Shown: in pieces, positions 40,133-48,520 of the stretch | Numbering within the stretch: position 1 is the stretch's first letter | Layout: every line of letters begins with the position of its first letter | Origin: Clostridiales bacterium | GTDB taxonomy: Bacteria > Bacillota > Clostridia > Christensenellales > Aristaeellaceae | DNA length: 64,000 nucleotides | NCBI GenBank assembly: GCA_017569285.1 | Contig: CP069419.1 | Coordinates: 2,294,001-2,358,000 of the forward strand | Direction of reading: 5' to 3' | The notes under the pieces: generated by a model | Told to the model about the DNA's origin: nothing | Database searches by the model: none | The model's input: only the letters and a program-made list of their open reading frames with translations | Made by a program: the position numbers and the translations under genes

Positions 40133-41107
40133 CCATTCGATTGTGCCCGTAGGCTTAGGCGTGAAATCATACAGGACGCGGTTGACGCCCTTGACTTCGG
40201 TGATGATGCGCTTGACGATGTGCTGCATCAGGTCGAAGGGGATGTTCTCCACGGTGGCGGTCATGGCATCCTTGGTGTTGACCGCACGGATGATGACAGG
40301 CCACTCATCGCAGCGGACGCCGTCCCGCACGCCGACGCTCTTGACATCCGGGATGACGGTGAAGTACTGCCACACCTTGTTCTGCAGGTCGTTCTTCAGG
40401 AACTCTTCGCGCAGGATGGCGTCGCTCTCGCGGACGGCTTCCAGGCGGTCCCGGGTGATGGCGCCCAGGCAGCGGACTCCCAGGCCAGGGCCGGGGAAGG
40501 GCTGGCGGTATACCATGCCGAAGGGCAGGCCCAGGGCCACGCCGACGACACGCACTTCATCCTTGAAGAGGAACTTCAGGGGCTCGACGAGCTCGAAGTC
40601 CAGGTCCTCGGGCAGGCCGCCCACGTTGTGGTGCGCCTTGACGGGACCGCTTTCCAGGATATCGGGATAGATGGTGCCCTGCGCCAGGAACTTGATGTTG
40701 TCCTGCTTGCGGGCTTCTTCCTCAAAGACGCGGATGAACTCGGCACCGATGATCTTGCGCTTCTGCTCGGGGGCGGAAACGCCGGCCAGCTTGTCCAGGA
40801 AGCGGTCCACGGCATCCACGTAAACCAGGTTGGCGTCCATCTGGTTGCGGAAGACTTCGATGACCTGCTCCGGTTCGCCTTTGCGAAGCAGACCGTGATT
40901 GACATGGACGGCGACCAGCTGCTTGCCGATGGCTTTGATCAGCAGGGCCGCGACGACGGAGCTGTCCACACCGCCGGACAGGGCGAGCAGGACTTTCTTG
41001 TCGCCGACCTGGGCCTGGATCGCGGCAACCTGTTCCGCGATGAACGCTTCGGCCAGCTCGGGTGTGGTAATCCGTTCCATGTTTTCAGGGCGCTTGTTGT
41101 TCTCCAT
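40127..41107 (-). CDS. guaA: GMP synthase, ATP-pyrophosphatase and dimerisation domains only
   Basis: A 326-residue protein that matches the C-terminal two thirds of GuaA. It converts XMP, ATP and ammonia to GMP. The PP-loop LALSGGVDSS (residues 41-50), the XMP-binding QPFPGPGLGVR and the C-terminal KPTGTIEWE are all present. The N-terminal glutamine amidotransferase domain of about 190 residues is missing: the ATG at 41107 has GGGAGG upstream and a promoter just beyond, so this is not a truncated assembly. It must use free ammonia or a separate glutaminase subunit, as in archaea. Confidence 0.93.
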   Translation of the reverse strand: MENNKRPENMERITTPELAEAFIAEQVAAIQAQVGDKKVLLALSGGVDSSVVAALLIKAIGKQLVAVHVNHGLLRKGEPEQVIEVFRNQMDANLVYVDAVDRFLDKLAGVSAPEQKRKIIGAEFIRVFEEEARKQDNIKFLAQGTIYPDILESGPVKAHHNVGGLPEDLDFELVEPLKFLFKDEVRVVGVALGLPFGMVYRQPFPGPGLGVRCLGAITRDRLEAVRESDAILREEFLKNDLQNKVWQYFTVIPDVKSVGVRDGVRCDEWPVIIRAVNTKDAMTATVENIPFDLMQHIVKRIITEVKGVNRVLYDFTPKPTGTIEWE

Positions 41108-41157
41108 TTTACATCCTCCCGTTAACAGCAAAAATGGGGTTCAAATCATACCATAAC

Positions 41158-41186
41158 AGAATAAAAAAAGATGGCAGATGTGTCAA
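41158..41186 (-). promoter_or_regulatory. Promoter of guaA
   Basis: On the minus strand TTGACA (41181-41186), 17-base spacer, TATTCT (41158-41163). A TATGAT at 41145-41150 is an alternative -10. Confidence 0.7.
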
Positions 41187-41372
41187 TCGGAAATCATGAC
41201 AAAAGAATGAAGTGATTTTTTCAAAAAAAATAATTTTTGGAAAGGCAGCGAAACTATTAACCAATCTGTTAACTAACATTAGCTGAAATATCGGAAAAAC
41301 AAAAAATCACAGGCCTTTTGGTTTACAGGATGAATAACAGAGAAAACCTTTGCACACCAACGTTTGCGGGTA

Positions 41373-41402
41373 TTGACAGAATGAAATTCCTGGGTTTATA
41401 AT
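41373..41402 (+). promoter_or_regulatory. Promoter of the mannan operon
   Basis: TTGACA (41373-41378), 18-base spacer, TATAAT (41397-41402). The operator follows directly. Confidence 0.88.
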
Positions 41403-41414
41403 GCAGGCAATCAG

Positions 41415-41432
41415 AGGTTAACATGTTAACCT
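41415..41432. promoter_or_regulatory. LacI operator, perfect 18-bp palindrome
   Basis: AGGTTAACATGTTAACCT, centred about 21 bases past the -10 box. A related but imperfect site precedes the epimerase gene at 44765. The likely binder is the LacI protein at 45994-47007. Confidence 0.85.
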
Positions 41433-41455
41433 AACAATTAAAGGAGGAAGACCCA

Positions 41456-42790
41456 ATGAAGAAACTGTTGTCCCTTGTTTTGGCACTGTGCCTGGTCCTC
41501 GGTATGGCTTCTTTCGCCATGGCGGAAGATGAGCTGCCCACCTTCGACCAGATCGTGCTCGGAGAGAACACCGACCTGGCCGCGAAAATCCATTTCGCGT
41601 ACCACCGGACCGACATCCCGGACAAGCTGAACGGCTATGTGGAAGAGTTCCGGAAGACCTACCCCAACATCGAGATCGAATATGAACTGATCACCGACTA
41701 CGCCGAGAACGCCCTGCTGCGGGTCGACAACACCGACTGGACCATCATGGGCATCCCCACCGTGCAGAAGGATGAGCTGTCCAAGTACTTCGTGCCGCTG
41801 GGTTCCCTGGAGACCCTGGACGGACTGTACAACTTCATGAGCTCCCAGTCCTTCGAAGGCGTGTGCTACGGCATCCCCTCCACGGGCAACGCCAACGGCG
41901 TGCTGTACAACAAGCGGATCTTCGCGGAAGCCGGCGTGACCGAGCTGCCCAAGACCCCCGATGAGTTCATCGCTGCCCTGAAGGCCGTGAAGGAAAAGAC
42001 CGACGCGATCCCGCTGTACACCAACTATGCTGCCGGCTGGACCATGGGTGCCTGGGACGCCTACATGGGCGTTGCGGCTACCGGCCGTGCCACCTACATG
42101 AACCAGGAACTGGCCCACACGAAGGATCCCTTCGCGGACCAGGGCAACGGAACCGGCCCCTACGCCGTGTACAAGATCCTGTATGACGCGGCTGCCGAAG
42201 GCCTGATCGAAGACGACTACACCACCACCGACTGGGAAGGCTGCAAGCCGATGCTGAACAACGGCCAGATCGCCACCATGGTGCTGGGCTCCTGGGCCTT
42301 CACCCAGATGCGTGACGCCGTGGGCGGCGAGCATCCCGAAGACGTGGGCTACATGGCGTTCCCGATCACCATCGACGGAAAGCAGTATGCTCCCGCCGGC
42401 GGCGACTACAACTTCGGTATCAACGCCAAGGCCTCCTATGAAGAGAAGCTGGCTTCCCTGTACTACCTGAAGTGGCTGACCCATGAGAGCGGATTCGCCT
42501 ACAGCGAAGGCGGCGTGCCGATCGACAAGAACGGCGAATATCCGGACCTGTACGCGGCTTTCGACGGCATCGACATGCTGTCCGACGCGGACGCCCTGGA
42601 AGGCGAGGAGACCCTGCTGAGCGAAATGAACGCCGAGTCTGAACTGAACTTCAACAACGCCGGCAACACCAAGGTCCAGGAGATCATCGAACACGGCTTC
42701 AACCATGACAAGTCCTTCGACGACATCATGGCTGACTGGAACGAAGCCTGGAGCGAAGCGCAGGCTGCGCTGAACGTTGAGGTCAAGTAA
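41456..42790 (+). CDS. ABC transporter, manno-oligosaccharide-type binding protein
   Basis: A 444-residue family 1 binding protein. The signal peptide ends in AMAED and has no lipobox. GGAGGAAGACCC precedes the ATG. The lobe signatures YGIPSTGNANGVLYNKRIF and YAPAGGDYNFGINAKA are visible. The operon it opens contains epimerase and GH130 phosphorylases, so beta-manno-oligosaccharides are the likely cargo. The gene is among the most GC-balanced, codon-optimised in the window, suggesting high expression. Confidence 0.92.
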   Translation: MKKLLSLVLALCLVLGMASFAMAEDELPTFDQIVLGENTDLAAKIHFAYHRTDIPDKLNGYVEEFRKTYPNIEIEYELITDYAENALLRVDNTDWTIMGIPTVQKDELSKYFVPLGSLETLDGLYNFMSSQSFEGVCYGIPSTGNANGVLYNKRIFAEAGVTELPKTPDEFIAALKAVKEKTDAIPLYTNYAAGWTMGAWDAYMGVAATGRATYMNQELAHTKDPFADQGNGTGPYAVYKILYDAAAEGLIEDDYTTTDWEGCKPMLNNGQIATMVLGSWAFTQMRDAVGGEHPEDVGYMAFPITIDGKQYAPAGGDYNFGINAKASYEEKLASLYYLKWLTHESGFAYSEGGVPIDKNGEYPDLYAAFDGIDMLSDADALEGEETLLSEMNAESELNFNNAGNTKVQEIIEHGFNHDKSFDDIMADWNEAWSEAQAALNVEVK

Positions 42791-42814
42791 TTCCCGGATA
42801 CATGAGAACCCCCG

Positions 42815-42852
42815 GCGGGGCCATGAGCATGGCTCATGACCCCGCTTTTTTT
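42815..42852 (+). terminator. Intra-operon terminator after the binding-protein gene
   Basis: GCGGGGCCATGAGC pairs with GCTCATGACCCCGC with one mismatch and is followed by seven T. Confidence 0.85.
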
Positions 42853-42882
42853 CAAGCGACCCGCACATCGGAGGTGTGATCC

Positions 42883-43845
42883 ATGAGCTTCGTCGGTACA
42901 GTCCAGCCGGACCTGCGGCGGAAACGCGTGAACTGGCAGAAGGTGCTGGTGATCGTCCTGTTCGCCATCGTCCCCCTGTTCCTGCTGATGCTGTTTACCT
43001 ATGTCCCCTTCGCGAAGATGATCCAGTTCAGCTTCCACAACATGAGCTACACGAAGGACAAGGGCTTTGTGGGGCTGGACAACTACCTGCGGATATTCAC
43101 CAAGGAAGAGTACATCGGGGCCATGCTGCTGAGCCTCTACTACATGGCGGGCGCGGTGGTCCAGCTGGCGCTGGCGCTGTTCCTGGCCTCCGTGCTGAGC
43201 CTGGAGCGGATCCGGGGATCGGGCATCTTCAAGGCGATCCTGTTCTTCCCGTTCCTGGTCAACGGCATCGCCATCGGGTATATCTTCAAATACTTCTATA
43301 CCCGGGGCTTTGTGCTGGACTCGGTGCTGCAGGCGATCGGCATTCCGCTGGAGAGCCTGCCGTACTGGCTGCGGGACCAGAGCATCAACAACTGGTCGCT
43401 GGTGTTCACCTCCGTATGGAAGTACTGCGGGCAGAACATGGTGCTGTTCATCGGCGCGATCGCGTCCATCGATCCCACGCTGTATGAGGCGGCGACGATC
43501 GACGGGGCGAACCGCTGGCAGCAGTTCAAGGCGATTATCCTGCCGGGCATCAAAACGGTGTTTATGCTGAACCTGATCCTGTCGATCACCGGATCGCTTT
43601 CCGCCTTTGAACCGGCATACGTCGTGGGCAGCATGGGCGCGAACGGAACAGCTACGTTCTTCATCAAGATCCACCAGATGGCACACGTGTCGCAGAAGGT
43701 CGGCCAGGCCTGCGCGATGGCGATGGTGCTGATGGCGCTGATCCTGCTGTTCACGGTGCTGCAGCGGCTGTTCTTCCGGTATGTGATGAAGGATTCCGAA
43801 AACACGTTCAACGCCAAGGCCAACAAGGCCAAGGCGCTGTGGTGA
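42883..43845 (+). CDS. ABC sugar permease, MalF/UgpA type
   Basis: A 320-residue permease with EAA loop near residue 202 (EAATIDGANRWQQFKAIILP). GGAGGTG lies before the ATG. First permease of the mannan importer. Confidence 0.93.
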   Translation: MSFVGTVQPDLRRKRVNWQKVLVIVLFAIVPLFLLMLFTYVPFAKMIQFSFHNMSYTKDKGFVGLDNYLRIFTKEEYIGAMLLSLYYMAGAVVQLALALFLASVLSLERIRGSGIFKAILFFPFLVNGIAIGYIFKYFYTRGFVLDSVLQAIGIPLESLPYWLRDQSINNWSLVFTSVWKYCGQNMVLFIGAIASIDPTLYEAATIDGANRWQQFKAIILPGIKTVFMLNLILSITGSLSAFEPAYVVGSMGANGTATFFIKIHQMAHVSQKVGQACAMAMVLMALILLFTVLQRLFFRYVMKDSENTFNAKANKAKALW

Positions 43846-43862
43846 GGAAGGGGGAGAGCGGA

Positions 43863-44738
43863 ATGACAAACGCGGCGATGGCAATCCGAAACACCAACAA
43901 CGGCGCCCGGACAAAACGGATTATCATCCGGACGCTGGAATACCTGGCCATCCTGCTGGCCTGTTTTATCGCGCTGCTGCCCATCTGGTCCTCCTTCACC
44001 ACGTCCTTCAAGACGGCGGAGGAATACGGAACGACCAACGCGATGGCGCTGCCGCAGAACTGGCTGAACTTCAGCAACTATGCCCAGGTATGGACGGAGG
44101 GCGACATGCTGCGCGCCTTCCTGACCTCGGCCTCGGTGGTTGTGGTGGTCGTGGCGGTTTCCGTGATGATGGGCTCCATGCTGGCGTATGTGCTGAACCG
44201 GTTCCGTTTCCCGGGCAACGGGCTGATCCGGAACCTGTTCATGATCGCGACGCTGATTCCCGGCATCGCGATGCAGGTGACCACCTACCAGATCATGAAG
44301 GACCTCGGGTTCCTGAACTCGATTGTCGGCTACATGATCCTGATGAGCGGAACCGACGTCATCTCCATCTACATCTTCCTGCAGTATTTTGAAAACCTGG
44401 ACGGCGCGCTGGACGAATCGGCGGTGCTGGAGGGCTGCACGTACTTCGGTGTGTTCTTCAAAATCCTGCTCCCGCTGACCAAGCCCGCGATCATCACGGT
44501 GGCGGTGCTGAAGGGCGTCGGGGTTTACAATGAATATTACAGCGCGAACCTGTATCTCCAGTCCAATTCCTGGCGGACGATCTCCACGGCGCTGTATTCC
44601 TTCTCGGGGCCGTTCAAGAGCTCCTACAACATTATCTGCGCCGGCGTGCTGCTGACGCTGATCCCCAGCCTGATCGTTTTCCTGATCTTCCAGAAGCAGG
44701 TGTACGCGGGGCTCGCCAGCGGCTCGGTCAAGGGTTGA
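43863..44738 (+). CDS. ABC sugar permease, MalG type
   Basis: A 291-residue permease with EAA-loop variant ESAVLEGCTYFGVFFKILLP near residue 185. I chose the ATG at 43863, with AAGGGGGAGAG upstream, rather than the GTG at 43839 that overlaps the previous gene. Its stop codon lies within the -35 box of the next promoter. Confidence 0.92.
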   Translation: MTNAAMAIRNTNNGARTKRIIIRTLEYLAILLACFIALLPIWSSFTTSFKTAEEYGTTNAMALPQNWLNFSNYAQVWTEGDMLRAFLTSASVVVVVVAVSVMMGSMLAYVLNRFRFPGNGLIRNLFMIATLIPGIAMQVTTYQIMKDLGFLNSIVGYMILMSGTDVISIYIFLQYFENLDGALDESAVLEGCTYFGVFFKILLPLTKPAIITVAVLKGVGVYNEYYSANLYLQSNSWRTISTALYSFSGPFKSSYNIICAGVLLTLIPSLIVFLIFQKQVYAGLASGSVKG

Positions 44739-44762
44739 CAGGGCCCTGCGCAGGGTTATAAT
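44735..44762 (+). promoter_or_regulatory. Internal promoter before the epimerase gene
   Basis: TTGACA (44735-44740), 16-base spacer, TATAAT (44757-44762). The -35 box contains the TGA stop of the upstream permease. Confidence 0.8.
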
Positions 44763-44764
44763 AT

Positions 44765-44787
44765 GGTTAACAGAATGATTAACAATT
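44765..44787. promoter_or_regulatory. Imperfect LacI operator before the epimerase gene
   Basis: GGTTAAC and GATTAAC half-like sites (GTTAA and TTAAC eight bases apart) share the core of the operator at 41415. It lies between the -10 box and the ribosome-binding site. Confidence 0.65.
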
Positions 44788-44799
44788 AAGGAGCACTTT

Positions 44800-45969
44800 A
44801 TGTTCAGGGATGAGGTACGGGAACATCTTGAGCAGAAAATCATTCCGTTCTGGCAGAACCTGAAGGACGACGTGTCCGGCGGCTTTACCGGTTATGTGGG
44901 AGAAGACCTTCGCCCGGACAAAACGGCGGACAAGGGCTGCATCCTGAACAGCCGGATCCTGTGGACATTCTCCACCGCGGCCAAAGTGCTGAACCGGGAC
45001 GACCTGCGGGCGTACGCGGAACAGGCGTACCGCTTTGTGGACCGGTTTGAGGACCCGGAGAACGGCGGGGTGTACTGGTCGGTGACGTATGACGGAAAGC
45101 CGGCGGACACCACCAAGCATACCTATTGCCAGGCTTTTGCGGTGTACGGGCTGGCGGCCTATTACCGCCTCACGGGATGCCAGGGCGCGCTGCGGAAGGC
45201 GGTCCGGCTGTTCCGGGTGATCGAGGAGAAGTGCCGGGATGAAAAGGGCTACCTGGAAGCGCTGAACGCGGACTTTACCCCCGGCAGCAATGAAAAGCTG
45301 AGCGAGAACGGCGTGATGGCCTCCCGCACGATGAATACCCTGCTGCATGTGATCGAAGCCTATGCGGAGCTGTGCCGGGCGTATCCGGACGAGGAGGTCC
45401 GCATGGCCGGGGAAAAGGCACTGGAGCAGTGCCTGCACACGATTTACAATCCCGCGAAACGGCGGATGGAGGTTTTCTTTGACGACGACTTCCGCCCGCT
45501 GCTGGATATGCAGAGCTACGGGCACGACATCGAGGGCAGCTGGCTGCTGTGGGACGCGGCGGAAACGCTGCTGGAGCCGGAGAAGCTGAATGCGTACCAG
45601 GAGATGTGCCTGGACCTGGCGGAGAGCGCGACGGAACGCGGCTTTACGGACCACGGGCTGCACTATGAGATCGTGAACGGCGAGGTGAACACCGTCCGCG
45701 CCTGGTGGCCCCAGGCGGAAGCGCTGCTCGGCTTCGCGTTTGCCCTGGAGATCACCGGGGACGCGGTGTGGGCGCAGCGGATGCGCACGCAGTGGAACTA
45801 TATCCTGCGCGCGGTCGTCGATCCCCGGGAGGGGAGCGAATGGCTCAATGAGATCACCGAGGAAGGGGAATCCCTCCACAAGCCGCTGGCGGAGGAGTGG
45901 AAGTGCCCCTATCACAACGGGAGGATGTGCCTGCGGCTGTACCAGCTGGAACTGCCGGAGGGACTCTAA
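44800..45969 (+). CDS. Cellobiose 2-epimerase (AGE superfamily)
   Basis: A 389-residue enzyme, the same length as the Ruminococcus albus enzyme. It epimerises the reducing glucose or mannose of beta-1,4 disaccharides; in mannan pathways it turns mannobiose into mannosyl-glucose, the substrate for a GH130_1 phosphorylase. The alpha6/alpha6 barrel shows LNSRILWTFSTAAKV, KHTYCQAFAVYGLAAYY (His107) and later YGHDIEGSWLLWDAA and WWPQAEALLGF. It has its own promoter and operator inside the operon. Confidence 0.92.
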   Translation: MFRDEVREHLEQKIIPFWQNLKDDVSGGFTGYVGEDLRPDKTADKGCILNSRILWTFSTAAKVLNRDDLRAYAEQAYRFVDRFEDPENGGVYWSVTYDGKPADTTKHTYCQAFAVYGLAAYYRLTGCQGALRKAVRLFRVIEEKCRDEKGYLEALNADFTPGSNEKLSENGVMASRTMNTLLHVIEAYAELCRAYPDEEVRMAGEKALEQCLHTIYNPAKRRMEVFFDDDFRPLLDMQSYGHDIEGSWLLWDAAETLLEPEKLNAYQEMCLDLAESATERGFTDHGLHYEIVNGEVNTVRAWWPQAEALLGFAFALEITGDAVWAQRMRTQWNYILRAVVDPREGSEWLNEITEEGESLHKPLAEEWKCPYHNGRMCLRLYQLELPEGL

Positions 45970-45993
45970 TATATCATCAGGGAGACAAAACCA

Positions 45994-47007
45994 GTGAAGA
46001 GACCAACCATGAGGGACATCGCGAAGGCCGTCGGGACCAGCGCGGTGACCGTATCCAAGGCCATGGCCGGAAAACCGGGCATGAGCGACAAGCTGCGGGC
46101 GAAAATCCTGAAGAAAGCCGCGGAGATGGGATACGAATATCCCGGCACGGATCGTGTGGTGCTGCGGCAGCACCTGGACATCGGCGTGCTGATTCCGGAC
46201 CGGTATTTTGAAACGGAATCCTTCTACGCCCAGATGTACAAGAAGCTGATCCAAAAGCTGAGCGAGCAGGGACATTTCGGCCTGCTGGAGATCCTGAGCG
46301 CGGAGGATGAGGAGAAGCTGGTTCCGCCGATGCTCATCCGCAGTGGAAGGGTGGACGGCATGATCCTGCTGGGCGAGCCGTCCAAGGCATACTACCGCAT
46401 GATCGCGCAGCAGAACACGCCGGTGGTCTTCCTGGACTTCTATGACGAGCACGGCAGCGCGGACGCGCTGGTCGGTGACAACCTCTACGGCTGCTACCGC
46501 CTGACCAGCCACCTGATCCGCATCGGGCACCGGAAGATCGGCTACGTCGGCAGCGTGCGGGCCACGAGCAGCATCATGGACCGCTTCCTCGGGTACTACC
46601 GGGCGATGCTGACGCACAACCTGCCGGTGCGGCCGGACTGGATCATCCCGGACCGGAAGGACAACGGCGAGCTGATCCCGATTGAACTGCCGGAAGAGCT
46701 TCCGACCGCCTTCGTGTGCAACTGCGACGTGGTGGCCATGGCCCTGATCCGCGCGCTCAATGAGCACGGATACCGGGTGCCGGAGGACGTTTCGGTGACC
46801 GGTTTCGACGATTTCGTGACCGGGCCGGAACCGGAGATCCGCCTGAGTACCTTCAAGATCAACACGCCCGCCATGATCGAACTGGCGGTGAAGACGATGG
46901 CCGAGCGCTGCAGCGGCGCGCACGGCCCCTTCGGCCGCACGGTTATCAGCGGCCAGCCGGTCTACCGGGATTCGGAAATCCCGCTGGAGACATCAATTGA
47001 GGATTGA
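45994..47007 (+). CDS. LacI family regulator of the mannan locus
   Basis: A 337-residue LacI-type protein. The helix-turn-helix is TMRDIAKAVGTSAVTVSKAM (residues 5-24), followed by a sugar-binding domain. The start is a GTG with AGGGAG upstream; an ATG at 46009 is an alternative. It lies in the operon with the epimerase and probably recognises the GTTAAC-containing operators at 41415 and 44765. Confidence 0.92.
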   Translation: MKRPTMRDIAKAVGTSAVTVSKAMAGKPGMSDKLRAKILKKAAEMGYEYPGTDRVVLRQHLDIGVLIPDRYFETESFYAQMYKKLIQKLSEQGHFGLLEILSAEDEEKLVPPMLIRSGRVDGMILLGEPSKAYYRMIAQQNTPVVFLDFYDEHGSADALVGDNLYGCYRLTSHLIRIGHRKIGYVGSVRATSSIMDRFLGYYRAMLTHNLPVRPDWIIPDRKDNGELIPIELPEELPTAFVCNCDVVAMALIRALNEHGYRVPEDVSVTGFDDFVTGPEPEIRLSTFKINTPAMIELAVKTMAERCSGAHGPFGRTVISGQPVYRDSEIPLETSIED

Positions 47008-47015
47008 TGGTCTCC
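46986..47015 (+). terminator. Hairpin over the end of the LacI gene
   Basis: GGAGACATCAAT pairs with ATTGAT and GTCTCC (one bulged G). It includes the LacI stop codon and is followed, 16 bases later, by ATTTTT. Weak terminator. Confidence 0.5.
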
Positions 47016-47038
47016 ACCCAATATATTTTTAGGAGATT

Positions 47039-47139
47039 CCGCGTCTGCGGACGCGGCCAGGGCTTTCCTTTTATTTGACGCTTAAACCGCCTTCATCCGC
47101 CACTGGCGGCGGCGGTATAAGCGCCCCGGACCTTCGGTT
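47039..47139 (+). ncRNA. Structured leader element, type B, copy 1
   Basis: CCGCGTC-TGCG-GACGCGG (47039-47056) is followed by CCAGGGC (47057-47063), which can close with GCCCCGG (47123-47129) around a nested hairpin (CGCTTA...CCGCC...CCGCC-ACT-GGCGG-C-GGCGG...TAAGCG, 47079-47123), then ACCTTCGGTT. The same frame of stems recurs at 54141-54191 with compensatory changes and without the nested insert. It sits about 60 bases upstream of the first GH130 gene. Confidence 0.7.
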
Positions 47140-47197
47140 GGATACTTATTTGTAATTTCGAATTAACCGTAAAATGAATTCAGGAGGAAGAAGAAAT

Positions 47198-48229
47198 ATG
47201 AGCAAGGTAAAGATGATCAATGTGGACGCGCTGCCGAACATTCCCTGGCAGGACCGGCCGGCGGACCTGAAGACGGAAAGCCCGGTATGGCGCTATTCCG
47301 AAAACCCGGTGATGGGCCGCAACCCCACGCCGGCCATCGCGCGGATTTTCAACAGCGCCGTGGTGCCGTGGGAAGACGGCTTCATCGCGGTGCTTCGCGG
47401 CGAGCAGATCAACGGTGTTCCCTATGTCTACCTCGGACATTCGAAGGACGGCATCCACTGGGACGTGGAAAAGGAAAAGGTGCCCTTCACCGATGAGAAC
47501 GGCAACCCGAAGATGCCTAACTACGCGTATGACCCCCGCCTGGTGAAGGTGGAGGATACCTATTACATCATCTGGTGCGGCGATTTCTACGGCGCGTCCA
47601 TCGGCATGGCGAAGACGAAGGACTTCAAGACCTTCACCCGGCTGGAGAATCCCTTCATTCCCTTCAACCGCAACGCGGTGCTGTTTCCCCGGAAGATCAA
47701 CGGCACCTACAAGCTGCTGAGCCGCCCCTCCGACAGCGGCCACACCCCCTTCGGCGACATCTTCCTGAGCGAGAGCCCGGACATGGTGTACTGGGGCAAG
47801 CACCGCCACGTGATGGGCAGCGGCGGGGAATGGTGGCAGGGTGTCAAGATCGGTGCCGGCGCGGCCCCGATTGAGACCAGTGAAGGCTGGCTGATGTTCT
47901 ACCACGGCGTGGCCACCACCTGCAACGGCTTTGTGTACTCCATGGGTGCCGCGATCCTGGACATCAATGAGCCCAGCAAGGTGCTGTACCGCTGCGCGAA
48001 CCACCTGCTGACGCCGGAAGAGCCTTACGAGACCACCGGCTTTGTGCCGAACGTGGTGTTCCCCTGCGCGACGCTGCAGGACGGCGAGACCGGGCGCATC
48101 GCGATCTACTACGGCGCGGCCGATACCAATGTTGGCCTGGCGTTCACGACAGTGGATGATGTGGTGAAGTACATCAAGGAGCACAGTGTCCTCCATTACG
48201 GTGACGACGTCGCGGTTCATAACTATTGA
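47198..48229 (+). CDS. Beta-1,4-manno-oligosaccharide phosphorylase, GH130_2-like
   Basis: A 343-residue five-bladed beta-propeller of GH130. It uses phosphate to cut manno-oligosaccharides and release mannose 1-phosphate. Asp112 in YAYDPRLVK is the catalytic acid. ENPVMGRNPTPAIARIFNS and GAGAAPIETSEGWLMFYHG are typical of the shorter GH130_2 branch. AGGAGGAAG supports the ATG at 47198. A structured leader (type B) lies just upstream. Confidence 0.9.
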   Translation: MSKVKMINVDALPNIPWQDRPADLKTESPVWRYSENPVMGRNPTPAIARIFNSAVVPWEDGFIAVLRGEQINGVPYVYLGHSKDGIHWDVEKEKVPFTDENGNPKMPNYAYDPRLVKVEDTYYIIWCGDFYGASIGMAKTKDFKTFTRLENPFIPFNRNAVLFPRKINGTYKLLSRPSDSGHTPFGDIFLSESPDMVYWGKHRHVMGSGGEWWQGVKIGAGAAPIETSEGWLMFYHGVATTCNGFVYSMGAAILDINEPSKVLYRCANHLLTPEEPYETTGFVPNVVFPCATLQDGETGRIAIYYGAADTNVGLAFTTVDDVVKYIKEHSVLHYGDDVAVHNY

Positions 48230-48520
48230 TAACTTCCCCTTCCCCTGCTCCGCACCCTCAATAGTCGCAACTCCACACTGTGGAGACTGCTCCTTTTCGG
48301 GTGACCTCACCACCGACGAAACTCCTGCCAATGGCAGTCGTCGGCGGTTCGCCCCCTTCCCCGCAAACAAACAGGCAGCAGTTTGATGTTGGCTGATGCG
48401 GGGACGGGGATTAGTTAGGGGTGGGGCTTCGCCCCACAGCCCTTCCGTGGACATGCTGCTTGATTTGCAGTACAGGCGGGCTTTGTTTTGATAAAAACAG
48501 GCAGAAAGAAAGGTTTTGCC
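48230..48520. other. Multi-hairpin intergenic region between two GH130 genes
   Basis: After the type A element (48253-48344) come CCCCGCA/TGCGGGG arms (around 48356-48402) and a TGGGGC-TTC-GCCCCA hairpin (around 48422-48436). No coding sequence seen; the next gene has only AGAAAGG as ribosome-binding site. Confidence 0.6.
48253..48344. repeat. Tandem hairpin element, type A, copy 2
   Basis: Unit 1 has arms CACCC and GGGTG (48253-48303) around CTCCAC-ACT-GTGGAG. Unit 2 has arms CCGACGA and TCGTCGG (48313-48344) around CTGCC-AAT-GGCAG. AACTCC occurs at 48269 and 48320. ATAGTCGC and GCTCCTT of unit 1 are identical to copy 1 at 40041-40075. Confidence 0.75.

Larger units (their letters stand above)
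41108..41455. other. Divergent regulatory region between guaA and the mannan operon
   Basis: Holds the guaA promoter, the mannan promoter, the operator at 41415-41432 and a second TTAAC/GTTAA pair (41257-41272). Between them the sequence is A-rich with no coding potential. Confidence 0.7.

Noticed and set aside
47087-47115. CRISPR-like repeats in the CCGCC/GGCGG stretch
   Set aside because: The short repeats are the two arms of nested hairpins, not regularly spaced direct repeats with unique spacers.
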